A DNA stretch of 64,000 bases from assembly GCF_008477545.1 (NCBI RefSeq), contig NZ_VORA01000002.1, positions 868,001 through 932,000 of the forward strand, read 5' to 3'. The translations under genes were made by a program, and so were the position numbers. Below are positions 34,995 to 45,360 of this stretch, one piece after another. The stretch is from Roseibium aestuarii (GTDB lineage: Bacteria; Pseudomonadota; Alphaproteobacteria; Rhizobiales; Stappiaceae). The notes below the pieces were generated by a model. It saw only the letters and a program-made list of their open reading frames with translations, was not told the DNA's origin and ran no database searches. The stretch's first letter is position 1, and each line of letters opens with the position of its first letter.

Positions 34995-35353
34995 CCCGCG
35001 TTTCCTGTCACCGTTGGAGAGGCCCGCAAAGCGGCCACTCTGACCCGAGACGACAATCTTACAGCGAAACCACAATTCGAACGGACCATTGACGGTCACT
35101 GGAAAGACGATCCGTCCGTATTGCCTGAAAAAATCAGCCCAACCGGAAGCCGCATCCTCTTCGCGTCGCGGCAGGAACCGCTCCGGACCCGCCGGACATC
35201 TTGCAGGAAGGCGCAAGAGACCGGAGCACCGCCCAGCGAAACAGCCACTTGCCCAATTTCGAGGCAACGCAGAAAACCCATGCAAAAAGCCCTAGTGCGG
35301 TGTCGCCATTTGTGAAACCCTTGGGCCATTGCGACTTTTACCCGGGCGGGGCC
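34995..35353. other. 359-bp divergent intergenic region (lrp / DUF2126 operon)
   Basis: No gene on either strand is convincing here; frames extend in from both neighbours but lack similarity or ribosome sites. I see no strong hairpin with a T-run and no recognisable RNA. It must contain the two divergent promoters. Confidence 0.45.
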
Positions 35354-38300
35354 ATGACCAACAAAGCCAGCATCTACCATCTCACCCATTACAAGTATGA
35401 TCGCCCGGTCACCCTCAGCCCTCAGATCATCCGGCTCCGCCCCGCCCCGCACAGCCGCACCAAGGTGCTCTCTCACAGCCTCAAGGTCGGCCCCCAGCCC
35501 CATTTCGTGAACCACCAGCAGGACCCTTACGGCAACTGGCTATCCCGGTTCGTCTTCCCCGAGCCGGTGCGTGAACTGAAGATCGAGGTCGATCTGGTCG
35601 CCGACATGTCGGTCTACAATCCCTTCGACTTCTTCGTGGAGGAAGCGGCCGAGACCTGGCCCTTCACCTATGAGGAGGATCTGCGCCGCGACCTGTCGAT
35701 CTACACCCACGTGGAGCCGGTCGGCCCGGACTTCGAGGCCTTCATGGGCACGGTGTCCCGGGCCGAGATGGGCACGGTCGACTTCCTTGTCGCCCTCAAC
35801 ACGCATCTCTCCCAGGAGATCAGCTACATCATCCGCATGGAGCCGGGCGTCCAGACCCCGGACGAGACCCTGCGCTACAAGAAGGGCTCCTGCCGCGACA
35901 CGAGCTGGCTTCTGGTGCAGGTGCTGCGCCGCCTGGGCTTTGCCGCGCGATTCGTCTCCGGCTACCTGATCCAACTGAAGCCGGACCTGGAGGCCCTCGA
36001 CGGCCCCTCCGGCACCGACCACGACTTCACCGACCTCCACGCCTGGGCAGAGGTCTATCTGCCCGGCGCTGGCTGGATCGGGCTCGACCCCACCTCCGGC
36101 CTGCTGACGGGCGAGAGCCACATTCCCCTGTCGGCGACCCCGCATTACCGCAGCGCCGCGCCACTCTCGGGCATGGCGAGCCCGGCGGAGGTGGACTTCA
36201 ACTTCCACATGGAGGTGAAGCGCGTGGCGGAACACCCGCGCATCACCATGCCCTTCTCCGACGACTCCTGGCGCGATCTCAACGCCCTCGGCCACAAGGT
36301 GGATGAGGTGCTGTCGGCAGAAGACGTGCGCCTCACCATGGGAGGCGAACCGACCTTCGTGTCCATCGACGATTTCGAAAGCCCCGAGTGGAATACGGAG
36401 GCCGTCGGCCCGACCAAGCGCCAGAAGGCGGACGACCTGATCCGCCGCCTGCGCAAGCGTTTTGCCCCCGGCGGGTTCCTCCATTACGGCCAAGGCAAGT
36501 GGTATCCCGGCGAGACCCTGCCGCGATGGACCTTCTCCCTCTACTGGCGCAACGACGGCAAGCCGATCTGGCGCAACGCGGACCTGGTGGCGGAAGAAGG
36601 CGCGCGCACCGGTGCCGATCCGGACAAGGCCCGCGCCCTGCTGCAGACCATCGCCGAGACCCTGGACCTGGCTCCCGACTATGTGGTGCCGGCCTTCGAG
36701 GATCCAGCCGAATGGATGCTCAAGGAGCATCGCCTGCCTGAGAACGTCACACCAAAGAACTCCAAGCTGGAAGATGCCGAGACACGGCACCGCATGGCCC
36801 GCGTCTTCGACCGGGGCCTGACCACGCCTGCTGGCTTCGTCCTGCCGGTCCAGCGCTGGCAGTCCCAGGCAAAGCCGTCCGGCACCCGCTGGCGCTCGGA
36901 AAAGTGGAAGCTGCGTCGAGAGGAACTGTTCCTCATTCCCGGCGACAGCCCGGTCGGCTTCCGCCTTCCGCTCGACAGCCTGCCCCACATTCCCCCGGCC
37001 CAGTACCCTTACATCAACGTCGCCGACCCCACCCTGCCGAAGGAGCCTCTTCCGGAGTTCCCCGTCGGCGAGACGGCAGAGCGTGTCCAGCCCACCGCCG
37101 GCTTCCGCGCGGCAGGCAAGACCCAGGACATCAGCGAGCAGGTGCTCGAGGAAGGCTGGTCCGTGCGCACCGCGATCGCGGTGGAACCCCGCGACGGACG
37201 CCTGTGCATCTTCATGCCGCCGGTCGAGCGCCTGGAGGACTATCTGGAACTGATCGCAGCCGCCGAGACGGCCGCCGCCGCCCTGAACCTGCCGATCCAC
37301 ATCGAAGGCTATGCCCCGCCGACCGATCCGCGCATCAACGTCATCCGCGTGGCCCCGGACCCGGGCGTGATCGAGGTCAACATTCACCCGGCCTCCAGCT
37401 GGGATGACTGCGTTGCCACCACCGAGGCGATCTACGAGGAGGCCCGCCAGAGCCGTCTCGGCGCCGACAAGTTCATGATCGACGGCAAGCACACAGGCAC
37501 CGGCGGCGGGAACCACGTAGTCGTGGGCGGCGCGACGCCCCTCGACAGCCCGTTCCTGCGCCGTCCGGACCTTCTGCGCAGCCTCATCCTCTACTGGCAG
37601 CGCCATCCGAGCCTGTCCTATCTCTTCTCCGGCCTGTTCATCGGCCCGACCTCCCAGGCCCCGCGCGTCGACGAGGGCCGCGCCGATGCGCTCTACGAGC
37701 TCGAGATCGCGCTGTCCCAGATCAAGGCGCCGGACGAGGGACAGACCCCCTTCCCCTGGCTGGTGGACCGGCTGCTGCGCAACCTGATGGTGGACGTGAC
37801 CGGCAACACCCACCGCGCCGAGATCTGCATCGACAAGCTCTATTCGCCCGACGGCCCGACCGGCCGCCTCGGCCTGATCGAGTTCCGCGGCTTCGAGATG
37901 CCGCCCGATCCGCGCATGAGCCTGGCCCAGCAGCTGCTGATCCGCGCCATCATCGCCCGCATGTGGAAGGCCCCGCTGAAGGGCAGCCTTACCCGCTGGG
38001 GCACCGCTCTTCATGATCGGTTTATGCTGCCGCACTATCTTTGGATGGATTTTCAGGAGGTGCTGGCGGATCTGCGCGAGCACGGCTATCCCTTCCGCGC
38101 CGACTGGTTCGTAGCCCAGGCCGAGTTCCGCTTCCCCTTCTACGGCGAGACCGAGGTAGAGGGGACACGGCTGGAGCTGCGGCAGGCGCTGGAACCCTGG
38201 CATGTGATGGGCGAGACCGGCGCCATTGGCGGCACGGTGCGCTACACGGACAGTTCGACGGAGAGATTGCAGGTGAAACTGACCACCTCGGATCCGGATC

Positions 38301-38680
38301 GCTACCTCGTCACCTGCAACGGGCGGCAGGTGCCCTTGCAGAAGACGACGGAAAACGGCGTCTCCGTCGCCGGCGTGCGCTTCAAGGCCTGGCAGCCGGC
38401 CATGGCCCTGCATCCCGTTCACCCGGTTGATGCGCCCCTGACCCTCGACATCTTCGACCAGTGGAGCGGCCGCGCGGTCGGCGGCTGCGTCTATCATGTG
38501 GCCCATCCGGGCGGGCGCAACTACGAGACCTTCCCCGTCAATGGCAACGAGGCCCAGGCCCGCCGGCTGGCGCGGTTTGAGCCCCATGGCCACCGCCCCG
38601 GCGCATACCGTCCGGTTCCCGAGACCCCGCATCCGCAGTTCCCCATGACCCTCGACCTGCGTCGCCCGGCCGGATTGTAA
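35354..38680 (+). CDS. transglutaminase-like protein fused to DUF2126
   Basis: 1108 residues. Residues 5-90 form the bacterial transglutaminase N-domain, then a papain-like transglutaminase core with the catalytic triad visible: C180 (GSCRDTSW), H229 ([10 protein letters not shown]) and D245 (GLDPTSG). From about 295 to the end is the large DUF2126 domain ([67 protein letters not shown]). No signal peptide. The architecture is known from the amidoligase/ATP-grasp literature, where these operons were predicted to make or process peptide-like products, but its reaction is undemonstrated. ATG 35354 chosen as the start of the N-domain. The ATP-grasp gene follows after 4 bases. Confidence 0.9.
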   Translation: MTNKASIYHLTHYKYDRPVTLSPQIIRLRPAPHSRTKVLSHSLKVGPQPHFVNHQQDPYGNWLSRFVFPEPVRELKIEVDLVADMSVYNPFDFFVEEAAETWPFTYEEDLRRDLSIYTHVEPVGPDFEAFMGTVSRAEMGTVDFLVALNTHLSQEISYIIRMEPGVQTPDETLRYKKGSCRDTSWLLVQVLRRLGFAARFVSGYLIQLKPDLEALDGPSGTDHDFTDLHAWAEVYLPGAGWIGLDPTSGLLTGESHIPLSATPHYRSAAPLSGMASPAEVDFNFHMEVKRVAEHPRITMPFSDDSWRDLNALGHKVDEVLSAEDVRLTMGGEPTFVSIDDFESPEWNTEAVGPTKRQKADDLIRRLRKRFAPGGFLHYGQGKWYPGETLPRWTFSLYWRNDGKPIWRNADLVAEEGARTGADPDKARALLQTIAETLDLAPDYVVPAFEDPAEWMLKEHRLPENVTPKNSKLEDAETRHRMARVFDRGLTTPAGFVLPVQRWQSQAKPSGTRWRSEKWKLRREELFLIPGDSPVGFRLPLDSLPHIPPAQYPYINVADPTLPKEPLPEFPVGETAERVQPTAGFRAAGKTQDISEQVLEEGWSVRTAIAVEPRDGRLCIFMPPVERLEDYLELIAAAETAAAALNLPIHIEGYAPPTDPRINVIRVAPDPGVIEVNIHPASSWDDCVATTEAIYEEARQSRLGADKFMIDGKHTGTGGGNHVVVGGATPLDSPFLRRPDLLRSLILYWQRHPSLSYLFSGLFIGPTSQAPRVDEGRADALYELEIALSQIKAPDEGQTPFPWLVDRLLRNLMVDVTGNTHRAEICIDKLYSPDGPTGRLGLIEFRGFEMPPDPRMSLAQQLLIRAIIARMWKAPLKGSLTRWGTALHDRFMLPHYLWMDFQEVLADLREHGYPFRADWFVAQAEFRFPFYGETEVEGTRLELRQALEPWHVMGETGAIGGTVRYTDSSTERLQVKLTTSDPDRYLVTCNGRQVPLQKTTENGVSVAGVRFKAWQPAMALHPVHPVDAPLTLDIFDQWSGRAVGGCVYHVAHPGGRNYETFPVNGNEAQARRLARFEPHGHRPGAYRPVPETPHPQFPMTLDLRRPAGL

Positions 38681-38684
38681 GCGC

Positions 38685-41096
38685 ATGAACGTGCCCCTGA
38701 CCCCGCATGTGGACAAGGCGACCTTCGGCGATCTGCTCACCCGCTATCACCCCGCACCGGGGACCGCGGACGAGCTGCTCGATGCCGAGGGCCGTGTCCG
38801 CCCGGTCTGGGGACCGTTCCTGAAATATCTGGCGAGCTTGTCGCCCGAGGAGACTGCCCAGCGCTTTGCCCGCGGCACCCAGTATCTCAACGATGCCGGC
38901 GTCTTCTTCCGGTACTACGACGAAGCAGGGCCCTCGGAGCGGACCTGGCCGCTGAGCCACATTCCGATCCTCATCGACCAGTCGGACTGGCAGTCGATCT
39001 GCGATGGCCTGATCCAGCGCGCCGAGCTGCTGGAGGACGTGGTCGCCGACCTTTACGGCGACAACGAGCTGGTCGCGGGCGGACATCTTCCCGCCGGCCT
39101 GATCGCCCGCAACGCCGAATGGCTGCGGCCCATGGTCGGCCTGGAACCCCGCTCCGGCCACTTCCTGCATTTCCTCGCCTTCGAGCTCGGGCGCGGCCCG
39201 GATGGCACCTGGTGGGTTCTGGGCGACCGGGCACAGGCTCCTTCCGGCGCCGGCTTTGCTCTGGAGAACCGGGTGGCCACCACACGGATCTTCTCTGATT
39301 TCTACCCCAAGGCCCATGTTCACCGCCTCGCCGGCTTCTTCCGCCGCTTCCGCGAGACCTTGCTGAACCTGCGCGGCGAGACCGACAGCCGGGTGGCGAT
39401 CCTCACCCCCGGGCTGATGAACGACACCTATTTCGAGCATGCCTATATCGCCCGCTACCTGGGCTTCATGCTGCTCGACGGCGAAGACCTGATGGTCACG
39501 GACGGCAAGCTGATGGTGCGCACCATCGCCGGACCGCGGCCGATCAGCGTGCTCTGGCGCCGGCTGGACGCCAACTGGGCCGACCCGCTGGAACTGGACG
39601 AACAGTCACAAATCGGCACGCCGGGCATGGTCGAGGCCCTGCGCAACGGCTCGCTGACCATGATCAACGCCCTCGGCTCCGGCGTGCTGGAAACCCGCGC
39701 CTTGCTGGCCTTCCTGCCGCGCATCTGCGAGCACCTGCGCGGCGAACCGCTGAAGCTGCCCAACATCGCTACCTGGTGGTGCGGCGACGAGGCGGCGCGG
39801 GCCTATGTGGGCGACAATCTCGAGCGGATGATGATCAGCCGGTCGCTTTCCACCGGCCTGCCCTTCACCGTCGGCCCCAACGATGTGCTCGGCGGCTGTC
39901 TCGACCGCGCCAATGACAGCGACTTCCGCAAGTGGCTGGAGACGGAGGGCGAGGCCCTTGTCGGCCAGGAGGCCGTGACCCTTTCCACCACGCCGGCCCA
40001 TGTGGACGGCCAACTGGTCCCGCGCCCCATGAGCCTGCGCGTTTTCCTCGCCCGCACGGAAAAGGGCTGGGAAGTCATGTCCGGAGGCTTTGCCCGCATC
40101 GGTGGCTCCGACGAGGTCGGCGCCCTTGCCATGCAGTCGGGCGGCCGCGCGGCAGACGTCTGGATCGTGGGCGGCGCCCCCGAAAAGCCTGAGTCCCTGC
40201 TGCCCAAGGCCAATGCGCCCTATGTGCGCAGCCGCCCCAGCCTGCTGCCCGCCCGCGCCGCCGACAACCTGTTCTGGCTGGGCCGCTATGTGGAGCGGGC
40301 CGAAGGGGCCGTGCGCCTGTTGCGCGCCTATCACGCCCGTCTTGCCGAGACCGGAGACCCGGACGGCCCCGTCACCGCCGCGATCGCAGACCATCTGGAA
40401 ACCCTCGGCCTCGAACTCAAGACACCCATTCCGGAGGGCCTTCAGATGAACGTCAATGCGGCCTTGGCCAGCGCGGCCAAGGTGCGCGACCGTTTCTCCA
40501 TCGATGGCTGGCTTGCCCTCAATGACCTCTCCCGGTCCCTTACCGAGATCCGCGCCCGGCCACGCCTCGACAGCGAGGACGCCACCCTCGCCATGGGCGG
40601 GGTCCTGCGCCAGATCACCGGCTTCTCCGGCCTTGTGCACGAGAACATGTACCGCTTCGTCGGCTGGCGGTTCCTCAGCATCGGCCGCTCGCTCGAGCGG
40701 GCGCTGGCCATGTGCGCGCTCCTCGCCCGTTTCGGGGCCGACGATGCGCCCGAAGGCGCGCTCGACCTGCTGCTGGAAGTGGGCGACAGCACCCTGTCCC
40801 TGAACCAGCGCTATGCGGTGACGCTCAGCCGTGCGCCGGTTCTCGATCTGCTCGGACTGGACACCTACAATCCGCGCTCCGTACTCTATCAGCTGGAGCA
40901 TCTGCGCGATCACATCGAGGCCCTGCCGGGCGCCGACCACAATGGCCAGCCCTCGCCGCTCGCGCGCTCGGTCCTTGCCCTTTACGCCAGCCTTGCGGTC
41001 AAGACCCCGGACGACCTGTCGACCGAGGATCTGGATGACCTGAGCCTGCGAATTCGCAATCTTTCCGACGGACTGTTCTCGACCTACACCCGCTAG
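38685..41096 (+). CDS. circularly permuted ATP-grasp domain fused to alpha-E domain
   Basis: 803 residues. The first about 480 match the circularly permuted ATP-grasp type 2 family (RYYDEAGPSERTWPLSHIPILID, VEPR-type GLEPRSGHFLHFLAFELGRGPDGTWWVLGDRAQAP, YLGFMLLDGEDLMV, NALGSGVLETRALLAFLP, GRPMSLRVFL). From about 520 (ADNLFWLGRYVERAEG) to the end is the helical alpha-E domain, which many genomes encode separately; here it is a natural fusion. ATP-grasp enzymes join a carboxylate to an amine through an acyl phosphate, so a peptide or amide ligase is predicted. Between two transglutaminase-like genes in one operon. Confidence 0.9.
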   Translation: MNVPLTPHVDKATFGDLLTRYHPAPGTADELLDAEGRVRPVWGPFLKYLASLSPEETAQRFARGTQYLNDAGVFFRYYDEAGPSERTWPLSHIPILIDQSDWQSICDGLIQRAELLEDVVADLYGDNELVAGGHLPAGLIARNAEWLRPMVGLEPRSGHFLHFLAFELGRGPDGTWWVLGDRAQAPSGAGFALENRVATTRIFSDFYPKAHVHRLAGFFRRFRETLLNLRGETDSRVAILTPGLMNDTYFEHAYIARYLGFMLLDGEDLMVTDGKLMVRTIAGPRPISVLWRRLDANWADPLELDEQSQIGTPGMVEALRNGSLTMINALGSGVLETRALLAFLPRICEHLRGEPLKLPNIATWWCGDEAARAYVGDNLERMMISRSLSTGLPFTVGPNDVLGGCLDRANDSDFRKWLETEGEALVGQEAVTLSTTPAHVDGQLVPRPMSLRVFLARTEKGWEVMSGGFARIGGSDEVGALAMQSGGRAADVWIVGGAPEKPESLLPKANAPYVRSRPSLLPARAADNLFWLGRYVERAEGAVRLLRAYHARLAETGDPDGPVTAAIADHLETLGLELKTPIPEGLQMNVNAALASAAKVRDRFSIDGWLALNDLSRSLTEIRARPRLDSEDATLAMGGVLRQITGFSGLVHENMYRFVGWRFLSIGRSLERALAMCALLARFGADDAPEGALDLLLEVGDSTLSLNQRYAVTLSRAPVLDLLGLDTYNPRSVLYQLEHLRDHIEALPGADHNGQPSPLARSVLALYASLAVKTPDDLSTEDLDDLSLRIRNLSDGLFSTYTR

Positions 41097-41104
41097 AGGC
41101 TGCC

Positions 41105-41989
41105 GTGCTCTACGACATCACCCTTTCCATCCGCTACGACTATGTGGTCCCGGCGGATTCCGGACGGCAGATCCTGCGCCTTGCGCCGCGCCACCTGCCC
41201 GGGGTGCAGCATGTCCACGCCCATCACCTCGCCGTGGAACCCGATGCGGACGAGCGCTACGAGCAGGTGGACTTCTTCGGCAACCGCCAGTGCGACGTGG
41301 TCTTCCACTCGCCCCATTCCCATCTCTGTTACCGGCTGGCCGCCCGGGTGGAACGTTACGGGGGCGGCCCGAGCCTCGATTTCTCCCCCGCCCTCGATCG
41401 ACTGGCCAGCGAACTCTCGGCCATTCGCCAGATGGACGGCGACCAGCCGATCCATTTCCTCGGCCCGTCCCAGCGCGTCCCCGCCGATCCGGTCTTCCGC
41501 GACTATGCGGCCGGGTGCCTGCGCCCGGGAATGAGTGTCCAGCAGGCCGTTCTGGCCATCGGCGCGGCCCTCAACCGGGACATGACCTTCGATGCGGAAG
41601 CGACCGATGTGAGCACGCCGGTGCGCCACGCCTTCGACCAGCGCAAGGGCGTCTGCCAGGACTTCTCCCACATGATGATCGCCTGCCTGCGCAGCCTCGG
41701 CATCCCGGCCGGATATGTCAGCGGCTTCCTGCGCACCCTGCCGCCCGAAGGCAAGGAGCGTCTGGAAGGCGCGGACGCCATGCACGCCTGGGTACGCGCC
41801 TGGTGCGGACAGGAGGCCGGCTGGGTGGAATACGATCCGACCAACGCCCTCATGGTCGATCAGGACCACATCGTCGTCGCCTATGGCCGGGATTATTCCG
41901 ACGTGGCTCCGGTGAAGGGCGTGCTGCGCTCCTCGGGCAGTCAGGCCACCAGCCACGCCGTCGACGTGATCCCTCTCAAGAACGTCTGA
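41105..41989 (+). CDS. transglutaminase-like cysteine peptidase family protein
   Basis: 294 residues: N-terminal bacterial transglutaminase beta domain (1-95) and a core with C184 (GVCQDFSH), H227 (AMHAWV) and D244 (EYDPTN) forming the triad. It starts at GTG 41105 with GAGG 6 bases upstream and 8 bases after the ATP-grasp stop. No signal peptide, so cytoplasmic. Third member of the conserved operon; expected to cleave or transfer an amide bond in the product of the ATP-grasp ligase (inference from the family). Confidence 0.9.
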   Translation: MLYDITLSIRYDYVVPADSGRQILRLAPRHLPGVQHVHAHHLAVEPDADERYEQVDFFGNRQCDVVFHSPHSHLCYRLAARVERYGGGPSLDFSPALDRLASELSAIRQMDGDQPIHFLGPSQRVPADPVFRDYAAGCLRPGMSVQQAVLAIGAALNRDMTFDAEATDVSTPVRHAFDQRKGVCQDFSHMMIACLRSLGIPAGYVSGFLRTLPPEGKERLEGADAMHAWVRAWCGQEAGWVEYDPTNALMVDQDHIVVAYGRDYSDVAPVKGVLRSSGSQATSHAVDVIPLKNV

Positions 41990-42004
41990 TCGATCACGCT
42001 CCGG

Positions 42005-42634
42005 TCAGTGCGCGACGTACCAGTCCTTGCGGTGATTGAGCGCGATGATGACGTTGAGCACGAGCGCGCCGAAAAGCGAAGCCGCCACCGCCATCGGCGC
42101 CAGCACCAGGAAACTGGCGGCAAAGATGCACAGATCCACCCCCAGCTGCACCCAGCCTGCCCGGAACCCGGTTCGGTCCTGAATATAGAGCGCCAGGATG
42201 CCGAGCCCGCCCGCACTCGCCCCGTGCCGGAACAGGGCGATCAACCCGACGCCGGACGTGGCGCCGGCCAGCAATGCGGCTACGAAGATGTTCAGATGGG
42301 AATAGGCGATCACCTGCGGCGCGAAATCGGCCAGGATCGAGATCATCGTCGCCGAAATGAGCGACCGCAGGGTGAAGCCCGGTCCCATGCGCATCCAGGC
42401 GAAGAGGTAGAAGGGGATGTTGATCAGGAAGAAGACGATCCCGAAGCTGTATCCGGTCGAATAGGAGATCAGCAGGGACATGCCCGCCGTCTGGCCGGTC
42501 ACCAGTCCGGCGGCCCGCAGCAACGTGACGCCGAAGGCTGTCATCAGGATGCCGAAAGCCTGCCCTTGCAGATTGTCCAGAAGCGTGTGGGTGGGCTTGC
42601 GCGGCTCCAGATCCGGGCGGTCGGAAACAGACAT
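42005..42634 (-). CDS. YitT-family membrane protein
   Basis: 209 residues with five to six helices and the YitT features GVTLLRAAGLVTGQTAGMSLLISYSTGYSFGIVFFLINIPFY and FRHGASAGGLGILALYIQDRTGFRAG. The C-terminal DUF2179 domain of Bacillus YitT is absent, as is common in proteobacteria. Function unknown; a transport role is usually guessed. It ends 15 bp from the convergent transglutaminase gene. Start ATG 42634 chosen at MSVSDRP; the longer frame to 42835 would run into the LacI gene. Confidence 0.85.
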   Translation of the reverse strand: MSVSDRPDLEPRKPTHTLLDNLQGQAFGILMTAFGVTLLRAAGLVTGQTAGMSLLISYSTGYSFGIVFFLINIPFYLFAWMRMGPGFTLRSLISATMISILADFAPQVIAYSHLNIFVAALLAGATSGVGLIALFRHGASAGGLGILALYIQDRTGFRAGWVQLGVDLCIFAASFLVLAPMAVAASLFGALVLNVIIALNHRKDWYVAH

Positions 42635-42794
42635 GATCAAGGCTCTCGGTCTCGAGCGGCGGCGCCGTGTGCCGGGCAGCCAGCCGCAGGGGAATGCGGA
42701 AGCTCCTCCAGTAGAAAGCCCGCGCCCATCCCGCAAGAGGGCAGCGCTGCTTTTCCCGCCTGCTCGGTCAGGCGTCGGCCCTGGGTCGCAGGGA

Positions 42795-43844
42795 TCAGGC
42801 CACGATCGGCGGGCAGGTGCTGTCGCGCACCACAAGCTCCACCCCGAGCGTGACCACCTCGCTGTCGCAGGCAGCGCGCCCTCCGGCGAATGGGCCGCTT
42901 GCCCCGAGCCGGTCGAGCAGCATGCGCGCCGCGGATTCCCCGAGCCGGCGCCGGTCCTGGCGGATGGTGGTCAGGGCCGGGACGTAATAGGCCGACAACT
43001 CGATATCGTCGAAGCCGATGACGGAGAGATCTTCCGGCACCCGCACGCCGCCAGCCTGAAGCGCCGAGATCAGACCGAAGGCCACCTGATCGGAGGCGCA
43101 GAAGACCGCGCTCGGCCGCTCCCGCATCTCCAGGATGCGCGCCGCCGCATGGGCGCCGGACCTGAGCGAGAAGTCTCCCCGGATGATCCATTCGTCCCGC
43201 GTCGGCAGGTTCAGTCGCGCCCGCTCCTCCAGCATCCCCTGACGCCGCATGTGGGTAAGCACGTTGTCTTCAGGCCCGGTGACATGGGCGATTCTCCGGT
43301 GCCCGAGATCATGCAGGTGACGGACGGCAAGCCGCGCCCCTTCCAGATTGTCGCTGCGCACCGAAGGCAGATGGGCATCGCGCACCCATTCGCAGGCAAA
43401 GACGATCCGCCCCTCCCCGCCCCGACTGGCCAGGGTGCGCAGATCCCGGACGCACATGCTGCCATCCAGGGAGATCATGCCGTCGACCCGGCTGTCCCGG
43501 AAGGCATCGAGCAGCGCCGGATCCTCGTGGGTCTCGCCCTTGGTGTCGGTGATGAGCACGGAATAATCCGCCTCCCCCATGACCGCGCTCAAGCCGGCCA
43601 GGATCTCTGAGAAGAAGGGGTTGCCGAGATTGGGCACGAGCACGAGAACCGCACGTGCTTCCTGCCGCCGCAGGGAGCGTGCGGCCCGGTTCACCCGGTA
43701 GCCGGTGGCGCGAATGGCCTCCAGAACCGCATCGCGAGTCCCCTCGCTGAGCAGCGCCGGATTGCTCAAGGCACGACTTACGGTTGCAGTGGATACACCC
43801 GCAGCTTTTGCAACATCCTGAATTCTAACGGGCTTTTCGACCAC
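42795..43844 (-). CDS. LacI-family regulator of the xyloside cluster
   Basis: About 350 residues: N-terminal LacI HTH (VRIQDVAKAAGVSTATVSRALSNP) with hinge helix (YRVNRAARSLRRQEARAVLVLVPNLGNPFFSE), then a periplasmic-binding-like sugar domain (LITDTKGETHEDPALLDAF to VPALTTIRQDRRRLGESAARML). Two in-frame GTGs are possible: 43850 and 43844; the GGAAGG site at 43854-43859 is better spaced for 43844. Divergent from the ABC/GH43 operon, with two LacI-type operators in between, so it is almost certainly that operon's repressor. Confidence 0.92.
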   Translation of the reverse strand: MVEKPVRIQDVAKAAGVSTATVSRALSNPALLSEGTRDAVLEAIRATGYRVNRAARSLRRQEARAVLVLVPNLGNPFFSEILAGLSAVMGEADYSVLITDTKGETHEDPALLDAFRDSRVDGMISLDGSMCVRDLRTLASRGGEGRIVFACEWVRDAHLPSVRSDNLEGARLAVRHLHDLGHRRIAHVTGPEDNVLTHMRRQGMLEERARLNLPTRDEWIIRGDFSLRSGAHAAARILEMRERPSAVFCASDQVAFGLISALQAGGVRVPEDLSVIGFDDIELSAYYVPALTTIRQDRRRLGESAARMLLDRLGASGPFAGGRAACDSEVVTLGVELVVRDSTCPPIVA

Positions 43845-43919
43845 TCGCACTCACCTTCCGATCATCCGATCAATTGCCCATTCTGTGACTTGACTCAAAC
43901 GCTTTCCGCGCAAATGATG

Positions 43920-43937
43920 CATGTAATCGTTTACATG
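43920..43937. promoter_or_regulatory. LacI-type operator 1, CATGTAATCGTTTACATG
   Basis: An 18-bp inverted repeat (CATGTAA-TCGT-TTACATG) with the central CG typical of LacI-family sites; only the middle four bases break symmetry. It lies between the LacI gene and the sugar-binding-protein gene. Confidence 0.8.
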
Positions 43938-43966
43938 ATCAAACCCGAAGAAATCAGAATGGTCAA

Positions 43967-43980
43967 TGTAATCGATTTCA
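43967..43980. promoter_or_regulatory. LacI-type operator 2, TGTAATCGATTTCA
   Basis: Second, weaker copy of the same core (TGTAATCG identical; right arm TTTCA instead of TTACA), starting 45 bp from the core of operator 1. Two operators suggest cooperative binding or a small loop over the promoter. Confidence 0.6.
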
Positions 43981-44098
43981 CTGTCCGGTCGAGGAGGAGC
44001 GGACATGGAAGGCGTCCGCACCGGATGGAGGAGATCCGGTCAGGGCGTGGAGGATCCGGCCATCCGACTGAACACGGGTGGTCACCAGGGAGGAAATC

Positions 44099-45331
44099 AT
44101 GAAATCCATTCGCACGACGCTTGTCGCGGCGACGGCCCTTTGCGGCGTCTCCGTGGCCCATGCCACAGATCTGGAAGTCACCCATTGGTGGACCTCGGGC
44201 GGTGAAGCCGCTGCTGTGGCCGAATTCGCCAAGGCCTTCGATGCCACCGGCAACAAGTGGGTCGACGGCGCCATCGCCGGTTCCGGCGGCACCGCGCGGC
44301 CGATCATGATCAGCCGCATCACCGGCGGCGACCCGATGGGCGCCACCCAGTTCAACCACGGCCGTCAGGCCGAGGAGCTGGTCGAGGCCGGCCTGATGCG
44401 CGACCTCACCGAGATTGCCGAGAAGAACAATTGGAAGGACATCGTCCGTCCCGCCAGCCTGCTCGACAGCTGCACCCTCGACGGCAAGATCTACTGCGTG
44501 CCCGTCAACATCCATTCCCAGCAGTGGCTCTGGCTGAACAACTCGGTCTTTGAAAAGGCCGGTGTCGCCGTGCCGACCAACTGGGACGAATTCGCCGCCG
44601 CCGCCCCCAAGCTTGAGGCCGCAGGCGTCGTGCCGCTGGCGCTGGGCCAGCAGCCCTGGCAGACCACCCTGGCCTTCCAGGTCCTGCTCGTCGCCCTCGC
44701 CGGCCCCGATGCCTACACCAAGGTCTTCGGCGACAAGGATGCGGAATTCGCCGCAGGCCCGGACATGGCCCGCGTCTTCCAGGCCGCCGCCACCGCCCGC
44801 GACATGGCCAAGAATTCCAACGTCCAGAACTGGAACGACGCCACCACCATGGTCATCACCGGCAAGGCCGCCGGCCAGATCATGGGCGACTGGGCGCAAG
44901 GGGAATTCCAGGTGGCCGGACAGGTCGCCGGCAAGGATTACACCTGTCTGCCGGGTCTCGGCGTGAACGAGGTGATCCAGACCGGCGGTGACGCCTTCTA
45001 CTTCCCGAAGGTGGATGACGCTGCCATCACCGAAGCCCAGGGCGTCCTCGCCGAGGTGATGATGTCGCCGGAAACCCAGGTCGCCTTCAACCTGAAGAAG
45101 GGCTCCCTGCCCGTGCGCGGCGACGTAGACCTGAATGCGGCCAACGACTGCATGCGCAAGGGCCTCGACATCCTGGCCAAGGGCAACGTCATCCCGTCCC
45201 CTGACCAGCTCATGTCCGCCGACAGTCTGACCCTCGTGAACGATCTCTTCGTGGAGTTCTTCAACACCCCGTCCCTGACGGCGGAAGAGGCCCAGACCCG
45301 TTTCGCCTCCATCGTGGAAGAAGCCGACTGA
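44099..45331 (+). CDS. sugar ABC transporter periplasmic binding protein (CUT1 family)
   Basis: 410 residues, signal peptide MKSIRTTLVAATALCGVSVAHA and a mature start LEVTHWWTSGGEAAAV typical of family 1 (MalE/UgpB-like) sugar receptors. GDWAQGEF, FPKVDD and GSLPVRGDVD are conserved parts. It captures an oligosaccharide or glycoside for the MalFGK-type transporter that follows. ATG 44099 has a strong GGGAGGAAATC ribosome site. The GH43 gene downstream suggests xylo-oligosaccharides or xylosides as ligand (inference). Confidence 0.92.
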   Translation: MKSIRTTLVAATALCGVSVAHATDLEVTHWWTSGGEAAAVAEFAKAFDATGNKWVDGAIAGSGGTARPIMISRITGGDPMGATQFNHGRQAEELVEAGLMRDLTEIAEKNNWKDIVRPASLLDSCTLDGKIYCVPVNIHSQQWLWLNNSVFEKAGVAVPTNWDEFAAAAPKLEAAGVVPLALGQQPWQTTLAFQVLLVALAGPDAYTKVFGDKDAEFAAGPDMARVFQAAATARDMAKNSNVQNWNDATTMVITGKAAGQIMGDWAQGEFQVAGQVAGKDYTCLPGLGVNEVIQTGGDAFYFPKVDDAAITEAQGVLAEVMMSPETQVAFNLKKGSLPVRGDVDLNAANDCMRKGLDILAKGNVIPSPDQLMSADSLTLVNDLFVEFFNTPSLTAEEAQTRFASIVEEAD

Positions 45332-45360
45332 GCTGACGTCCAGCACTGACCGGACCGGCG

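Noticed and set aside
35540-38740. 1066-codon minus-strand frame opposite the DUF2126 gene
   Set aside because: Antisense shadow in GC-rich DNA; the plus strand carries a recognisable protein with an intact catalytic triad.
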